Source: Branchiostoma floridae
Lineage: Eukaryota > Chordata > Leptocardii > Amphioxiformes > Branchiostomatidae
DNA length: 56,479 bases
Assembly (NCBI RefSeq): GCF_000003815.2
Contig: NC_049981.1
Coordinates: 914,636-971,114, forward strand
Reading direction: 5' to 3'
Each line of letters begins with the position of its first letter. Position 1 is the first letter of the stretch. Positions 1 through 10,900 of this stretch are shown here, piece after piece. Made by a program: the position numbers and the translations under genes. The notes beneath the pieces are model-generated. The model was not told where the DNA came from. It made no database searches and saw only the letters and a program-made list of their open reading frames with translations.

Positions 1-676
1 TCAAAACAACGAGGTTTGAACTGTTTAAAGCTCAAAGAAAATGAGAATATCGAAACGAAAGATGGAATAAAAAGAAAGGAAGAAACGCGCAACTTAAAAG
101 ACGCAGAAACAAACGGACACAAAGCCAAACCATTGCAAGAAGTTTCCGAAATGTCAACACTCAAAAGAAACAATATTGACAACGACCAAAATCGAAAAGC
201 TTTGAAAACTGTTTTATTGATAACGTTATATCTATTAAAATTATAGATTAACTTTATTTTTGTACCAAGGTTTAGGGCAATTCTTCTGGCATTTAAACAA
301 TGGACCCCAGCCACTTGTTTGTGGGGAAAATGCTAATGCAATTCTCTAATTGACTGACACTTTTAAAATCTGGAAAGCTGAGTGAACGAGTTCTTCATCG
401 ATTTTTTTAACTATCCAATCCAATCAAGAGTCATAAGATCCTGTCAAATTAGAGATACCAAATGCAAGTAACGCTAAACGCATGCACATACTGTACTGCA
501 AATTAGAATTATTCACGGTGGTTCGCAGGTACCGCTGTGAACATGTCCGCTTTTACAGTAAAACCCCACGCATGACAGCTTCAAGTGGAAAAACGAGTCC
601 CGTTTTTTGGCATGATGGCAGTTTCAATCGCGGACTTATCAAAGCCACCGAGAATATCTCCACTTCTACAGTAAAA

Positions 677-876
677 TAATCTCCAAGCACTGGCTCCGGC
701 TGTTGTTTTTTTTTAACCTTTTTTTGTCGTTTTTATCGGCCTTTCTATTTTGTATTTTATCTTGCTGTGCTTTGGCTGGCGTACTTCAAGAAAAATGACA
801 AAATAGAAAGCCCGATAAAAACGACTAAAAAAACGTTTTAAAAAACAGCCGGAGCCTAACCTCTGCTTGGAGAGTA
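677..876. mobile_element. Foldback MITE copy 1 (Mutator-like)
   Basis: A 200-bp element whose halves are inverted repeats of each other. The right end reads inward TACTCTCCAAGCAGAG; the left end is TAATCTCCAAGCACTG. The arms continue through a GGCTCCGGCTGTT block and a TTTTATCGG/TTTCTATTTTGT block. The flanks carry CAGTAAAA on both sides (669-676 and 877-884), read as an 8-9 bp target duplication. It shares ends with the elements at 2675-2881 and 34220-34355 and has no coding capacity. Confidence 0.8.
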
Positions 877-946
877 CAGTAAAACCATGTCGTGAAATTA
901 CATTCCTCAGTTTCCTGCGAACATTTCCCATTTAACAGTATCTTTG

Positions 947-989
947 AGCAAGGAGGTTAAAGAAAGAGTGATTCTTTAACCTCCTTGCT
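947..989. repeat. Perfect 18-bp hairpin
   Basis: AGCAAGGAGGTTAAAGAA at 947-964 is followed after a 7-nt loop by its exact reverse complement at 972-989. Related CCTCC/GGAGG palindromic tails occur at 38046-38094 and near 11360-11385, so it is probably the end of a dispersed repeat rather than a regulatory terminator. Confidence 0.7.
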
Positions 990-1752
990 TTGAGCTAACA
1001 ACTTAATCAACATGTCCCTAGATACCAGTCAATAGCAACCAATGACTTCCGGATTCCTGCCTTAAGACCACGCCCATTCGATGATTTATCAACAGAGGTA
1101 ACATGGCGGACTCGCCGGCCGGCTTGTGAGTTGTCTGTGATTTTCTCCCCAAATAAGACGTCTTAAGACCGCTAAGGAATCCTTAGGTAAGTCTTTTTGT
1201 AAATCTTAGCTCTTTAGTATGATACTTGTACGCATTAAAGCTTTATAAGGTTTGTATAGCTTAACTAAATATCAGTAAAATGGCAGCGATTCAGGGGGGA
1301 GGGTCATGACAACCTGTTTGACAGGTTTCTTCATAGTGTTCGTCTAACCTGCGAGCACACTTGTGTAGTTAAGGTAAGTCGTAGTCCAGTTGAGTTAAGA
1401 AAGGGCCCCAAAATGGCAAGAATCGGTCGATCTTCTTGCTTAATTTACAGAAAGAGAAAGTGGCTAAACACTGACATGACAGTGACAGTTGTTTCACCCC
1501 TACATGGAGAATGGTTCAGTCCGGCATAGAGCAAATGATTTTTGGTTGGTAATATAACTCAATACTGGTTATCATTATTAACCATTGTGTTAGTATTCGT
1601 TGACTTGTTGTTTAAGCGTGTGGTGGGTGTGGGAAAATATAGAATCTGAATAGCAGTTGATGGCATATTGTCACTGTTTTTGCAGGACACAGCGATGCTT
1701 GAGATGGTTTGGTTACTAGGTTCTATGATTTAATATACTAATTGGGTCATGT

Positions 1753-1852
1753 NNNNNNNNNNNNNNNNNNNNNNNNNNNNNNNNNNNNNNNNNNNNNNNN
1801 NNNNNNNNNNNNNNNNNNNNNNNNNNNNNNNNNNNNNNNNNNNNNNNNNNNN
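1753..1852. other. Assembly gap of exactly 100 N
   Basis: The run of N is exactly 100 long, the usual placeholder for a gap of unknown size. The start codon and first residues of PAQR4 fall in or before it. Confidence 0.95.
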
Positions 1853-4757
1853 AGTATCCGCACCCAGTTCAACCGCTTTGTGCTAGGGGGCTACCGTCCC
1901 CTACAGTCAGTAGGAGAGTGTGTGCAAAGCCTGTTCTACCTTCACAATGAACTGTTCAACATCTTGTCACATGGTATGAACTCTCTATTGTACCAGTATA
2001 CTTACAAACATAGCTAGTACTGTTCCATTGCGTTATATCCAGATATATCCGTGAATTAGGTTTGTTATATATTGTCTCCTCTAGTCAGTCTAGATCTTTA
2101 CCATTGTAAAATCCTAATTGATGTCAGCCCTACAGCTTCTGTTATTGCTAAACAGTCCTATACGAGAATGACAGTCCCTGCCACACAGGGCTAGCCTAGG
2201 CTAGTATAGTATACTTAGTATACTATAAGGCTGCCTTATGTCTAATGCAAATTTATTTCCTCAGGATCTGCTTTTCTTCTGTGCTGCGCATCAGTCTGGC
2301 TTCTCCTGATTTTACTTGTAACGCTGGTTCACCTTTATCCGAGGGTAACCAATATTCGTTGTTTGTAAGGAAAAATGTATTTAGGAATATGAAGTCGACA
2401 GACGGTAGCTTCAAATCGGAACATTTTTGACAATATTGCAAATTTGAAACCACTGTCCGCAGACTTAATACTCCTAAATGTGCTGTTTTTAAAGACAACG
2501 GATAAAGGTCACCCACAGATAAAGGTGAAGTAGCATTAGCTGCCTGCATGAACAGTGTGCATTTGTTTTGCAGCTGGATCTGTCATTCACAAGGTCCTCC
2601 CAATGCTCTGTATCATAGAGCCTGGGTTAGTAAGATGTCACAGGATGATAAAGTTTGTACTCTGATGTTTCAGCTACTCTCCTAGCAGAGGTTCAGCTCC
2701 AGCTGTATTTTGACTATTGTTTTTTGTAATATTGGGCTTTCTATTTTGTACCATTTTTTTCACCTGTAATGTTTGGCGGCAAGACATAAAGAAAACAGTA
2801 CAAGATAGAAGGCCTTGAATAAAAATGCCTGACAGTGTATACACATTTTAAAAAAAACAGCTGAACCTCTGCTTGGAGATAAGTTTCAGTGACCCACTCT
2901 TCTTTTGGGCGATACTCACAGTCACTTTTTCAAGTTCACACTGCAGCTATGTGGCCAAGCGTACCCCCACTCAATGTGTTACACTGATGAGTCACTGAAG
3001 TGCAGTTTCTGTTGAATAAGAACAGATTGGAGTCTCGTTGATTTCACGGAGACAAACTCACACTTAACTTAACTCTTTTTCAGTACTAAATGAACATCAC
3101 TCAGGCGCAATCATAACATTTCACTCTCATTCAAGTCACATGATATAGGATTTGGGTCATTCCAACTTGAGGAACAGAGCACTGACAAAAATCTTTAATT
3201 TGTGTAGGGAAATGCTAATATAATCTATCTTCTGGAAACCAATTTTTTTATGTTGGATATAGGAGAATTCTTGTACTTACTGTGCTTACATTTTGATGTC
3301 TATCTGACACCATTCTCAGAGCTTCTGACTGGAGTTCTGCTTCTCGCCTCTATATGCAGCTGATGTAGGTGGCGCTTTTGCGGCAAGAACACAATCGCAA
3401 ACGTGGCCAAGCTTGTATCCCCCCTTGTCCTGGTTTATCACTGGGGTTGACTTAATCTTATGAAGACTTTCTTGCCGCAAAAGTGCTACCTACTACGTAC
3501 ATCGGCTACATAAAACTCAGTTAGTGGCAAGAAGCAGAACTCCAGTCAGAAGCCCTGAGGAAGGTGTGTGATAGACACCTAAATGTAAGCACAGTACCGG
3601 CAAGTACAACCTGGTTGTGTTCAAGAATTCTCCTATATCCTACATTCTACCAACCTAATGAAATTATTTTTGGTATCTTTATGTTGTCATCACTTGTAGG
3701 TCTTCCCATCCTGTTCTTCGCCAAGTACGCGACAGACGACCAAACCTGGTCCCAGATCTCGTACAGCTGGCTGGCGTACCTGAACTACGCTGCGTGTCTG
3801 TCGCCTCACCTGGGCAGCGTGGCCTATCACCTGTTCATGAACCACAGGTCCGGCGCGTGGGCGTACTTCAGACTACTGAAGCTGGACATGTGTGGCGTGT
3901 GGGCTGTTCAGACTTTTGGTAAAACATTACTTATAATTTTCATTGCTTTGTTACCTCCATGAAAAAATGTATTGTTATTGGTCTCTGTATGTGTCAAATT
4001 ACCTTTAAGTTAGTAACCTGCGGTTTTGTGATATGTCAGTAGATAAATATTTACACCATTTTACATAGGTTATGTAAATCTGCAAGTCATTTGCTTTTTT
4101 CATAACTGTATGTTAACGTGGAATTCTATGTCTGTCTTTGGTTGAAAAGACCATCATGAACAAAAAGAGATTGGCAAAACGACTTTTGCAACTGCAACTT
4201 TGAGCTCCTTTTGCATTCTGCAGAGTTTAAAAAGTGTGAAATTCACTTTCAAGAAAATATAGTATTCCTAGATGTAGTGTTTCTTCTTGTACTGAAGAAT
4301 TACTTACATCTAAAACATTTTTTCAGGTGCCTTGACAACAATCTATGCAACGTTCTACTGCAACAAACTGCTCCAAGCCTCAATGATGACCATTTACATC
4401 CTGGTCTCGTCATGGACATTATACGAAGCCGTGCACGCTACATCCGTCTACAAGCGAATGTGTTCCTTTGCCGTGCAAGTCGCCATTCGCCTCTTGACTC
4501 TCCTAGTCAGACTCTCGCCTCTCGGATACGGAAATCCGTATTCTACTAAACACACTTTCCTAATGGACGCTATTGCTATTTCTGGCGGAGTTATCAATCT
4601 ATTGCGGGTACCTGAACGATTTTGGCCTGGAAAATTTGACTACTTTTTGAATAGTCATAATATAATGCATATTATGACTACGATAGGTGTGTTCCACATG
4701 CATTGGGGTGCTGTGGGGGATATAATCTGGGCTTCTCAGTATCAGTGCAATGTATAA
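1853..4757 (+). CDS. PAQR4: PAQR4-like receptor (5' end in gap)
   Basis: A seven-transmembrane PAQR-family membrane protein; human PAQR4 is placed in the Golgi and linked to ceramide metabolism. Three exons: 1853-1973 (5' end in the gap), 3700-3918 and 4327-4757 including the stop. Both introns are GT-AG and phase 1. The joined 256 residues compare with about 273 in human PAQR4, so roughly 15-20 N-terminal residues are missing. PAQR4-type blocks are visible in order: QFNRFVLGGYRP, SLFYLHNEL, GSVAYHLFMNH, LLKLDMCGVW, MDAIAISGGV, PERFWPGKFDYF and NSHNIMH. The histidines of the YHLF..H and H-x3-H motifs are those that bind zinc in AdipoR/PAQR proteins. The gene converges on the polycystin gene. 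Candidate poly(A) signals are ATTAAA at 5391 and AATAAA at 5883. The PAQR4 assignment over other PAQRs is strong because these blocks are PAQR4-specific. Confidence 0.92.
2675..2881. mobile_element. Foldback MITE copy 2, in PAQR4 intron 1
   Basis: A 207-bp element with the same ends as the copy at 677-876. The left end begins TACTCTCCTAGCAGAGG and the right end, reverse complemented, begins TATCTCCAAGCAGAGG. Seven of nine flanking bases match (GTTTCAG core at 2667-2673 and 2883-2889). The interior keeps the GGGCTTTCTATTTTGTA block and its inverted partner. Confidence 0.8.
3252..3643. mobile_element. Inverted pair of Penelope-like terminal repeats with hammerhead-like cores
   Basis: Two diverged copies of one repeat lie head-to-head in PAQR4 intron 1. 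GGATATAGGAGAATTCTTG at the left end is mirrored at the right end. The right arm on the + strand has CTGAGGA (3555-3561), a GGTGT/ACACC stem (3563-3567 with 3575-3579), then TAAA. The left arm read on the - strand has CTGAGAA, a similar stem and AAA. This is the layout of the hammerhead ribozyme found in Penelope-like retroelement terminal repeats (CTGATGA, stem II, GAAA), with core substitutions in both copies. A relative of the central GATGTnGGTGGCGCTTT motif recurs beside the Penelope-like endonuclease fragment at 55.4 kb. Confidence 0.6.
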
Positions 4758-7068
4758 CAATGAAATGTAATAAGGTTGGTACTTTTAATATATATTAGCA
4801 TAAGTGCTACAATTATGAATTCAGAATTTATCAGAATTCTATTGCCTTTCTATACTGGTTTCATAACTCCAAAAACGATTTTCCCTGCCATTGTGAATTA
4901 TTAACATTTAGGTTATCCATTTGAGGACATTCCGGTTTGGGCCAATTTGTTTGTAGGGGTCATGTATTTTATATCCACCCACCTTAAATCAGTGGGACCA
5001 CAAGGGAAAATTGGTGAAAAATTCCCAAAGTTGCTGGAATTATTTATCGCAAACAAACTCGTATAGATTTAGAAACCTTGTATTGAATGGAAATCTACCA
5101 AGCCCAGCTTGAAAAATATAATCATTGTGAATGTAAATTTATAATGTAAGTGGAAAAATTGAAGACAAATTCTGTTGTAGGAAGGTGAGCAAAGCTATGT
5201 GGTTAGATACATTTTATTTTATGAAAAATCAAAATTCTAACTTAAAAATCAAGATTCATGATGCTGAAATATGCATCAAATACTGCTTAATGGGGAAGTA
5301 TTCATGTGTAAATTTTTATATGCAAATGATTTATATTCAATTTGATACAATTTTAACTACAACACAGGTTTGTAAAAAAGTTGTACTTCTATTAAACCTT
5401 AACAGTTGTGATCATAGGAAAATCATTGATAGACAATATCTCAAAATTATTTAACAGATCCTTTTGTTTATTTTTGAAGGTTTTTCGACAGAGCATATGA
5501 TCCAATTTTAAGAATTAATTGAATTCTTGATGTGAACTTGTTTATCCTAGTGCAAGTGTCGTACAATGCTGTACCATTTCTTGCTGTTGTGTTGTGCTGT
5601 TTGTGCATTTCTGTTTTGTTTAGAAATGATTTGAAAGATACTGCAATATATCATAGGGTGTATTCATTGTATGTGCAATTGACAAAAAGTATGGACTGCA
5701 AATGATCATTCAATAGCAAAGTTTTTATTGACATTTTCTGTGGCATTTGTACTTGATGACTGAAATAATGTTTAAAACCAGTCAAGGTTAAAAAACATAG
5801 GAAGCAAACATGAGCAAATCAAAGTAACACTTTTACCTTAACCGCAAAATAATGCTTCTGAATCATCAGAAATTGTGAATGGAATAAATTGATGAAAGTG
5901 TGATGTGGTAAAGAGTTATCAATTTTTCGTCATTCAGAGTCAGTGATCTGTGTTTGGATGCCTGTGTGTATGTGTTTATGTATGTGTGTATGTATGAGTG
6001 TGTGTGTGCATATGATTATAGTTCAGCACCAAGGCCAGATAACGCCTAGTTCAGAGTTTTCCTTGGCTATCCTATATCCATTGTTTCCAAACATGGTATT
6101 AATGGATATGGAGAGAGAAAATGTAACAGATGGGGAGTTTAATTTGACAAAACATAAGTTGAACACATTAACATACTGTTTTAAGGACCTTTCCCATTGA
6201 TGTTTTGGGCTTTCTAAACAGGGGTGTCCCTCTACCCCCGATTCTCTGCGCTAGGGTTTCCGCTACGCTTTCTGTGCAGGGATGTCATCATATATTTAAT
6301 TCTACCGCTGTGTGTGTGTGTGTGTGTGCGTGCGCGTTTGTGTGTATGTGTGTGAGTTTACGGACAACACAAGCTGTAATTTGCATGATTATATCAACGT
6401 GAGACATACTAGACAAAGGAAAATAATACTTCCAAGCTAATTTAACTTCATACAAAATGTTATACCAAACATACCTTAAATCTACAGATATATTTAAGCA
6501 AATTAATGTAACATGCAATTTGAAAAGGATTGTTATATGTATATATATATTTAACATCACATTTGTATCGAATTTTAAAATTTATAATCTGTATATAATC
6601 AACACAAATCATGTACAATAAGTAAACAAAACCACTACACAATCCTTGTTGATCTGACGAAGGTATGTTTTATAGTCTGTTTTTAATGTCACATTATTAC
6701 TAAATAGTAACGTTGATAATTGTTTTGGCTTTAGTGTGTATCGGTTACAGATAGGTAAGTTATGTTGTATATGTTATGGTTGCTACTTTAAGACATAAAC
6801 TAACTTAATTCAGGCATTTTACAGCTCGGCTATAACATTGTTTTAGTATATCCACCTATGTATCTATATACATTATAAATTACAATTTTGCTATCATCTG
6901 ACGTTCTTCATAGTGACGATTATTACAGAATGACCCTAGAACAATAAAAAGCTGTCAAGCAATATTTACATTAACTGCCAGAGGAAAAAAACTAGATCTA
7001 GACTGGCAAGCAAAACCAGGAATAGCAATGGTCATAAACCATTCCAAGTCCAGAGCGAACTTTGAAAC
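4758..7068. other. Convergent intergenic region
   Basis: AT-rich DNA between the 3' ends of PAQR4 and the polycystin gene. It contains TG-rich low-complexity tracts (about 5945-6010 and 6309-6354) and short AT repeats near 6535-6550. The ORFs here (for example 5185-5454 and 6288-6560) are low-complexity or microsatellite translations without domain features. No gene recognised. Confidence 0.6.
6309..6354. repeat. (TG)n / (TGCG) microsatellite
   Basis: Alternating TG dinucleotides with a few CG interruptions, in intergenic DNA downstream of both convergent genes. Confidence 0.9.
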
Positions 7069-7074
7069 TTTATT
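7069..7074 (-). promoter_or_regulatory. Candidate poly(A) signal of polycystin gene A
   Basis: AATAAA on the minus strand, about 26 nt after the stop codon ending at 7100. A very short 3' UTR is implied if it is used; signals further downstream cannot be excluded. Confidence 0.45.
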
Positions 7075-7099
7075 TCAATCAACTTTGCAAGCTGCCATT

Positions 7100-7923
7100 T
7101 TATGCCTCATCTAAGTCTTCAAAGACTGTCCTCAACCTCTTCATCACATTCACCTTAAGCTCTGCATAACCAGGACCCATCATGTCTGCTTTTTCATTAC
7201 TGGACTCTTTTGCCTTCTTCTTTGGCTTTATGTTTTGCAGTTGATATTTGAAAAACCCTTTCAGGTCGTAGTCAGTTTTCTCTAACCTTTCATCTTCCTT
7301 TGCACTATGATAAGACTCGTCAATGATGGCCACAAAGAAACCAATCAAGCAGATATTGAAGACGAAAACAAACAGAAACAGAATGAAAGTTCCCAGATTT
7401 CCAGTAGTAGTAGAGATTTCTTCATAGTTGAGGTCACCAGCTATGATGGTCACCATCGCCTCGAATGTCCGAGCAAAGGAACTGTAGGAGAGCATGCGCA
7501 GACCAAACGTCAGATGAAGCAGAATGGCGAAGGCGAAGAAGTAGAGGAAGAACATGGCGGAAAAGCCTGAAAGCGGCCCGACGCTGCGCTTGAGGGTGTG
7601 GATGAGGAGAGACGCGCGATGGTTGAAGCGCAGCAGGTGCGTCATCTTGAGAGTGACGCTGCACAGCAGGGTGGCGATGACGTAAGTGTAGACCTGGTCC
7701 CAGACGGCCGCGCGTCTATAGTTCACGAACCTTCCCGAGAGACCAGAGTTCTCATCAAAGCTAGCCACAACGCCATCTTCCCTTGTATTTGCCACGTCTT
7801 CTAGAACAGCCTCAGAGTAGAAGAAGGTGGCGACCCCCGCCAGGGCCTGCAGGATGATGATCAGTTCCACCCAGTTCCAGAAGTCCATGATGTACAGGAC
7901 TCCACTGTTGTAAGCTTTCCTCA
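7100..7923 (-). CDS. Gene A terminal exon: channel segments, pore and tail
   Basis: Residues about 2017-2290. It begins in the polycystin channel with a segment around DFWNWVELIIILQALAGVA, followed by a loop, two more hydrophobic helices, a pore helix (ARTFEAMVTIIAG) with filter-like AGDLNYEE, and a final helix (FVFNICLIGFFVAIIDESY). In PKD2 the corresponding filter is Leu-Gly-Asp; here it is Ala-Gly-Asp, keeping the acidic residue. The cytoplasmic tail is only about 70 residues, basic (KPKKKAK), with no EF hand visible. The exon is about 97% identical in protein to 51490-52313. Confidence 0.93.
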
Positions 7924-10900
7924 CTGTTGGGACATAAACAAGAATATTAATTATTGTTTCTGTAGGTTTCATAAAACGTATGTTTAAGTCAATGCACTAT
8001 ATTTGTCTCTGAACAAAAGTTAAACAGAATAAAACGAACGACATATGTGAAGCTCTTGAGCCACAACAAAGAAACTTAATGGATGGCACCAGGGCGAGCA
8101 TTGTTCATTTTGAAAAAAAAGAGATAGTTAACATGCAATGACTTTCTGTGGCCTTACATAACATCGCTGTTGCATATCCATCATGCTTATAAAACATGAG
8201 CATGAAACAAATACAGACCTTCTCTAATAGCAAATACAAAAGTGAAAATGGAGAGCGCAGAGATGTAGACGAGCGCCATCCAGACCTCCCAGCCGCCGTG
8301 GAAGCGGTAGAGGCGGACCGTGTGGACCTCCCAGCGGGGGAAGCCGGCCCCGATAGCCGTGAACTCCAACAGCAGGGTCACGATGGAAAACAGGTTGGAG
8401 TCAGGCGAGTACAGGGTGACGTCGGTGAAAACAGCTCGGGTAGCTGAACAAAAATGGAAGTTGTAAGAAAATATTTTTCTGTCCTACAAGACATGAATAG
8501 ATAAAAATGAGTACATAAAAATCGTTAGTCACCAGGTGTAAAACATTATCTCATTGTATGTATTTCATAAACAGATACATACCTCTATCGATCCAGCCAT
8601 GGTTCTTCAACGCTTGGATTGTTGCCTCTGTCTGTGACGAGTTGTTGGACATGTCGGCAACGTAGCCTCCGCCGAAATACACGTTGTGGTCTCCCGCATA
8701 GGGCAATTCTGGAACATAAAAAAACAGTGCTCCTAACTTTACTGGACTATGTCACGTTGGTGACATCACTGAGGCCAAGCGATTCGACCGAATTTCGTCC
8801 ATTAATAAGGAATCTCTTTTTGTGTTTTGTTGCCTTTTTTCGAGTCAAGCATGTAATAATAATAATGTAAGTTAAGCACGATATTCCAATTATGAGGTCA
8901 AAGGTAACACATTTGGAAGCAGCAACACCGCCAACGTATCACAATTCTGCGTGATACCAAATTAGAAATGATCACAAGACAAAGAAAATGACCTACTGGA
9001 TCAGAATTTTTTAAACGAGTCCATGTCAACACATAATGTTTTTTTAATCACCTTGTAGGTCTTCAGACGACCGGAACTTCCACGGACTTGTGCTGTTCTG
9101 GCCGGGTATCACTGCGGTCCCGTTGGTCCCGTTGAAAGCGGTGATGTTGACTGTGGGCAGCGGCAACCAGCCTTCTCCGTACTGCCCTTCATCCTGACTG
9201 AAGTAGTCATAACGTCTATCACACTCTGATGTTTGGTTTCCTGGTGACACTGTTGTCAGGCAGACAGGATCTGGAGCAAATGTGTATGATACGTTAAGAA
9301 ATATAAAATGTGTTATAAAGAATCATCATTGCATAGCAGAGACACATTTAAGGTCAACATATATACGTTATATAAAATCTGGTTGATCATCAGAACCCAC
9401 CCAGCCTGACTCTAGCCTGGCGGAGCCGCACCGGTCCTACACGGTAGACAGGCAGGTCCGGAAAGGCTGTAGAGGCGTCTGGGTAAAGACTTGGGAGGGC
9501 TGCATCTTCCAGCCAGGTCCAGTAGGAGTCTGCATCACTCACCTAATAACATGGTGTCATGACAAGGAACAGTAAATAATGAAACAAAGACGTTATGCAT
9601 GGTGTATTGGCATTTGAGTAAGAACCCGGGAGTTCTGTGTTTGAATCCCCACATATGCTACAGACGCTTTGCCTTGGAAATTTACTGAACACGACGTTCC
9701 TCAGTACACCACTTGTATGGTGCATGCCTTCGTTAATTCTGAAATCATATTAGTGGAATAAGAATATCAAATTATCATAACCTCTTCGAAATTCATTTCC
9801 TCGTTGTGCACTACAAGGCGCTGAACCTCGTTCGACATATGGAATGCCATGTGATTCTTCTGTCCGTACGCGGCCAACATGACCACGGCCAGGAAAAGGG
9901 CGTAAACAGCCACTTCCTTCAGTATTGTCCTGAGCTTCCTACGTCTGATGGCGATCATCCGGGCCTGAGCTAGGTCCGGGGAACCGGCTAGGTCCGGGAC
10001 AGGGGGACTCTGGAAAGAGACAACAAATTAGTAAGGCTAGCTATCTTATTATGATTTCTCTGGTAAGGTGAATTTCATGGATGACATTCTTTGCAGACTC
10101 CAAATATGATGCGAGAAAATGAAAGAAATTCGTATTAGTTTTTCTAGCATTCTCAAAGCTACTACAACATCTCACCTGCTTTTGATCTTTAGCAATGTCC
10201 TCACACTGCTTCAGATCGCACCTCTTCCCTTCCTCACCCTTATTCGCTTTCTGTAAAACAATAGTAGTGTTAGTAGTAGGTCAATATAGGTCAGAATATG
10301 ATACAAAAACATCCTAGAATGTCCTAATGGTTTTGTAGAACTTTAGATATATGTTATAGAAGTTAATTTGGTTTTGTTGAACCTTATGTATGACTTTTGT
10401 TAGGGGTTTTCCTCCAGGGGGCTTTGAAAAAAGCCGTCAGGCGATTTGCTTTTACCCTGGTTTAATGAATAAACAACAACAACAGCAACAACAACATACA
10501 AGCCCAAAGCAAATAGTTTCTTGCAAATTCGCAAATCATGTCTTCCTTTAAAAAAGTGAATTTAGCGTTTATCAAATTTAAGAAGCATCAATTGTGCAAA
10601 GAACAGATAATGTCGCTAAAAATGCAACAGCAAGGCAACTAACAGCACATGACGTACAGTACAGTTAAGCAATAGGATCAAGGAATAGATGATGGTAGGT
10701 TATAGGACAAGTAACAGGAGAACACCTTGAAACACACGGCGAACATCGCCGCCATGGCGAGGATCTTGACCGGCTGGATGAGGATGAGGTCGGAGAGGAA
10801 TGACGTCAGGAAGATGAGCAGCCAGGCTTCTGTCTTCTCCCGCCCGAACTCAAACGTGTACAGCATGACGAAGAACGCGGCGGTGTTGGTGGTCACGAAC

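Larger units (their letters stand above)
1..1752. other. PAQR4 upstream / 5' region
   Basis: No convincing coding gene. The stretch holds a foldback MITE (677-876) and a perfect hairpin (947-989). A GC-richer patch near 1070-1190 has an ATG in good context at 1104 that opens only an 8-codon ORF, followed by a possible splice donor (GTAAGT after position 1184). A second GTAAGT lies near 1373. By position these could be 5' untranslated exons of the downstream PAQR4 gene; that is inference. The ORF at 16-246 is lysine-rich low-complexity sequence with no recognisable domain. Confidence 0.4.

Noticed and set aside
1104-1130. ATG in good context as the PAQR4 start
   Set aside because: It opens only eight codons before a stop; at most an upstream ORF or 5' UTR.
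3540-3600. Functional hammerhead ribozyme
   Set aside because: The core departs from CTGATGA and GAAA at positions needed for catalysis, so it is described only as a remnant.
7307-7804. Open frames antisense to the gene A terminal exon (also 51697-52194 in gene B)
   Set aside because: Shadows of a conserved coding exon; conserved between paralogues only because the sense strand is.
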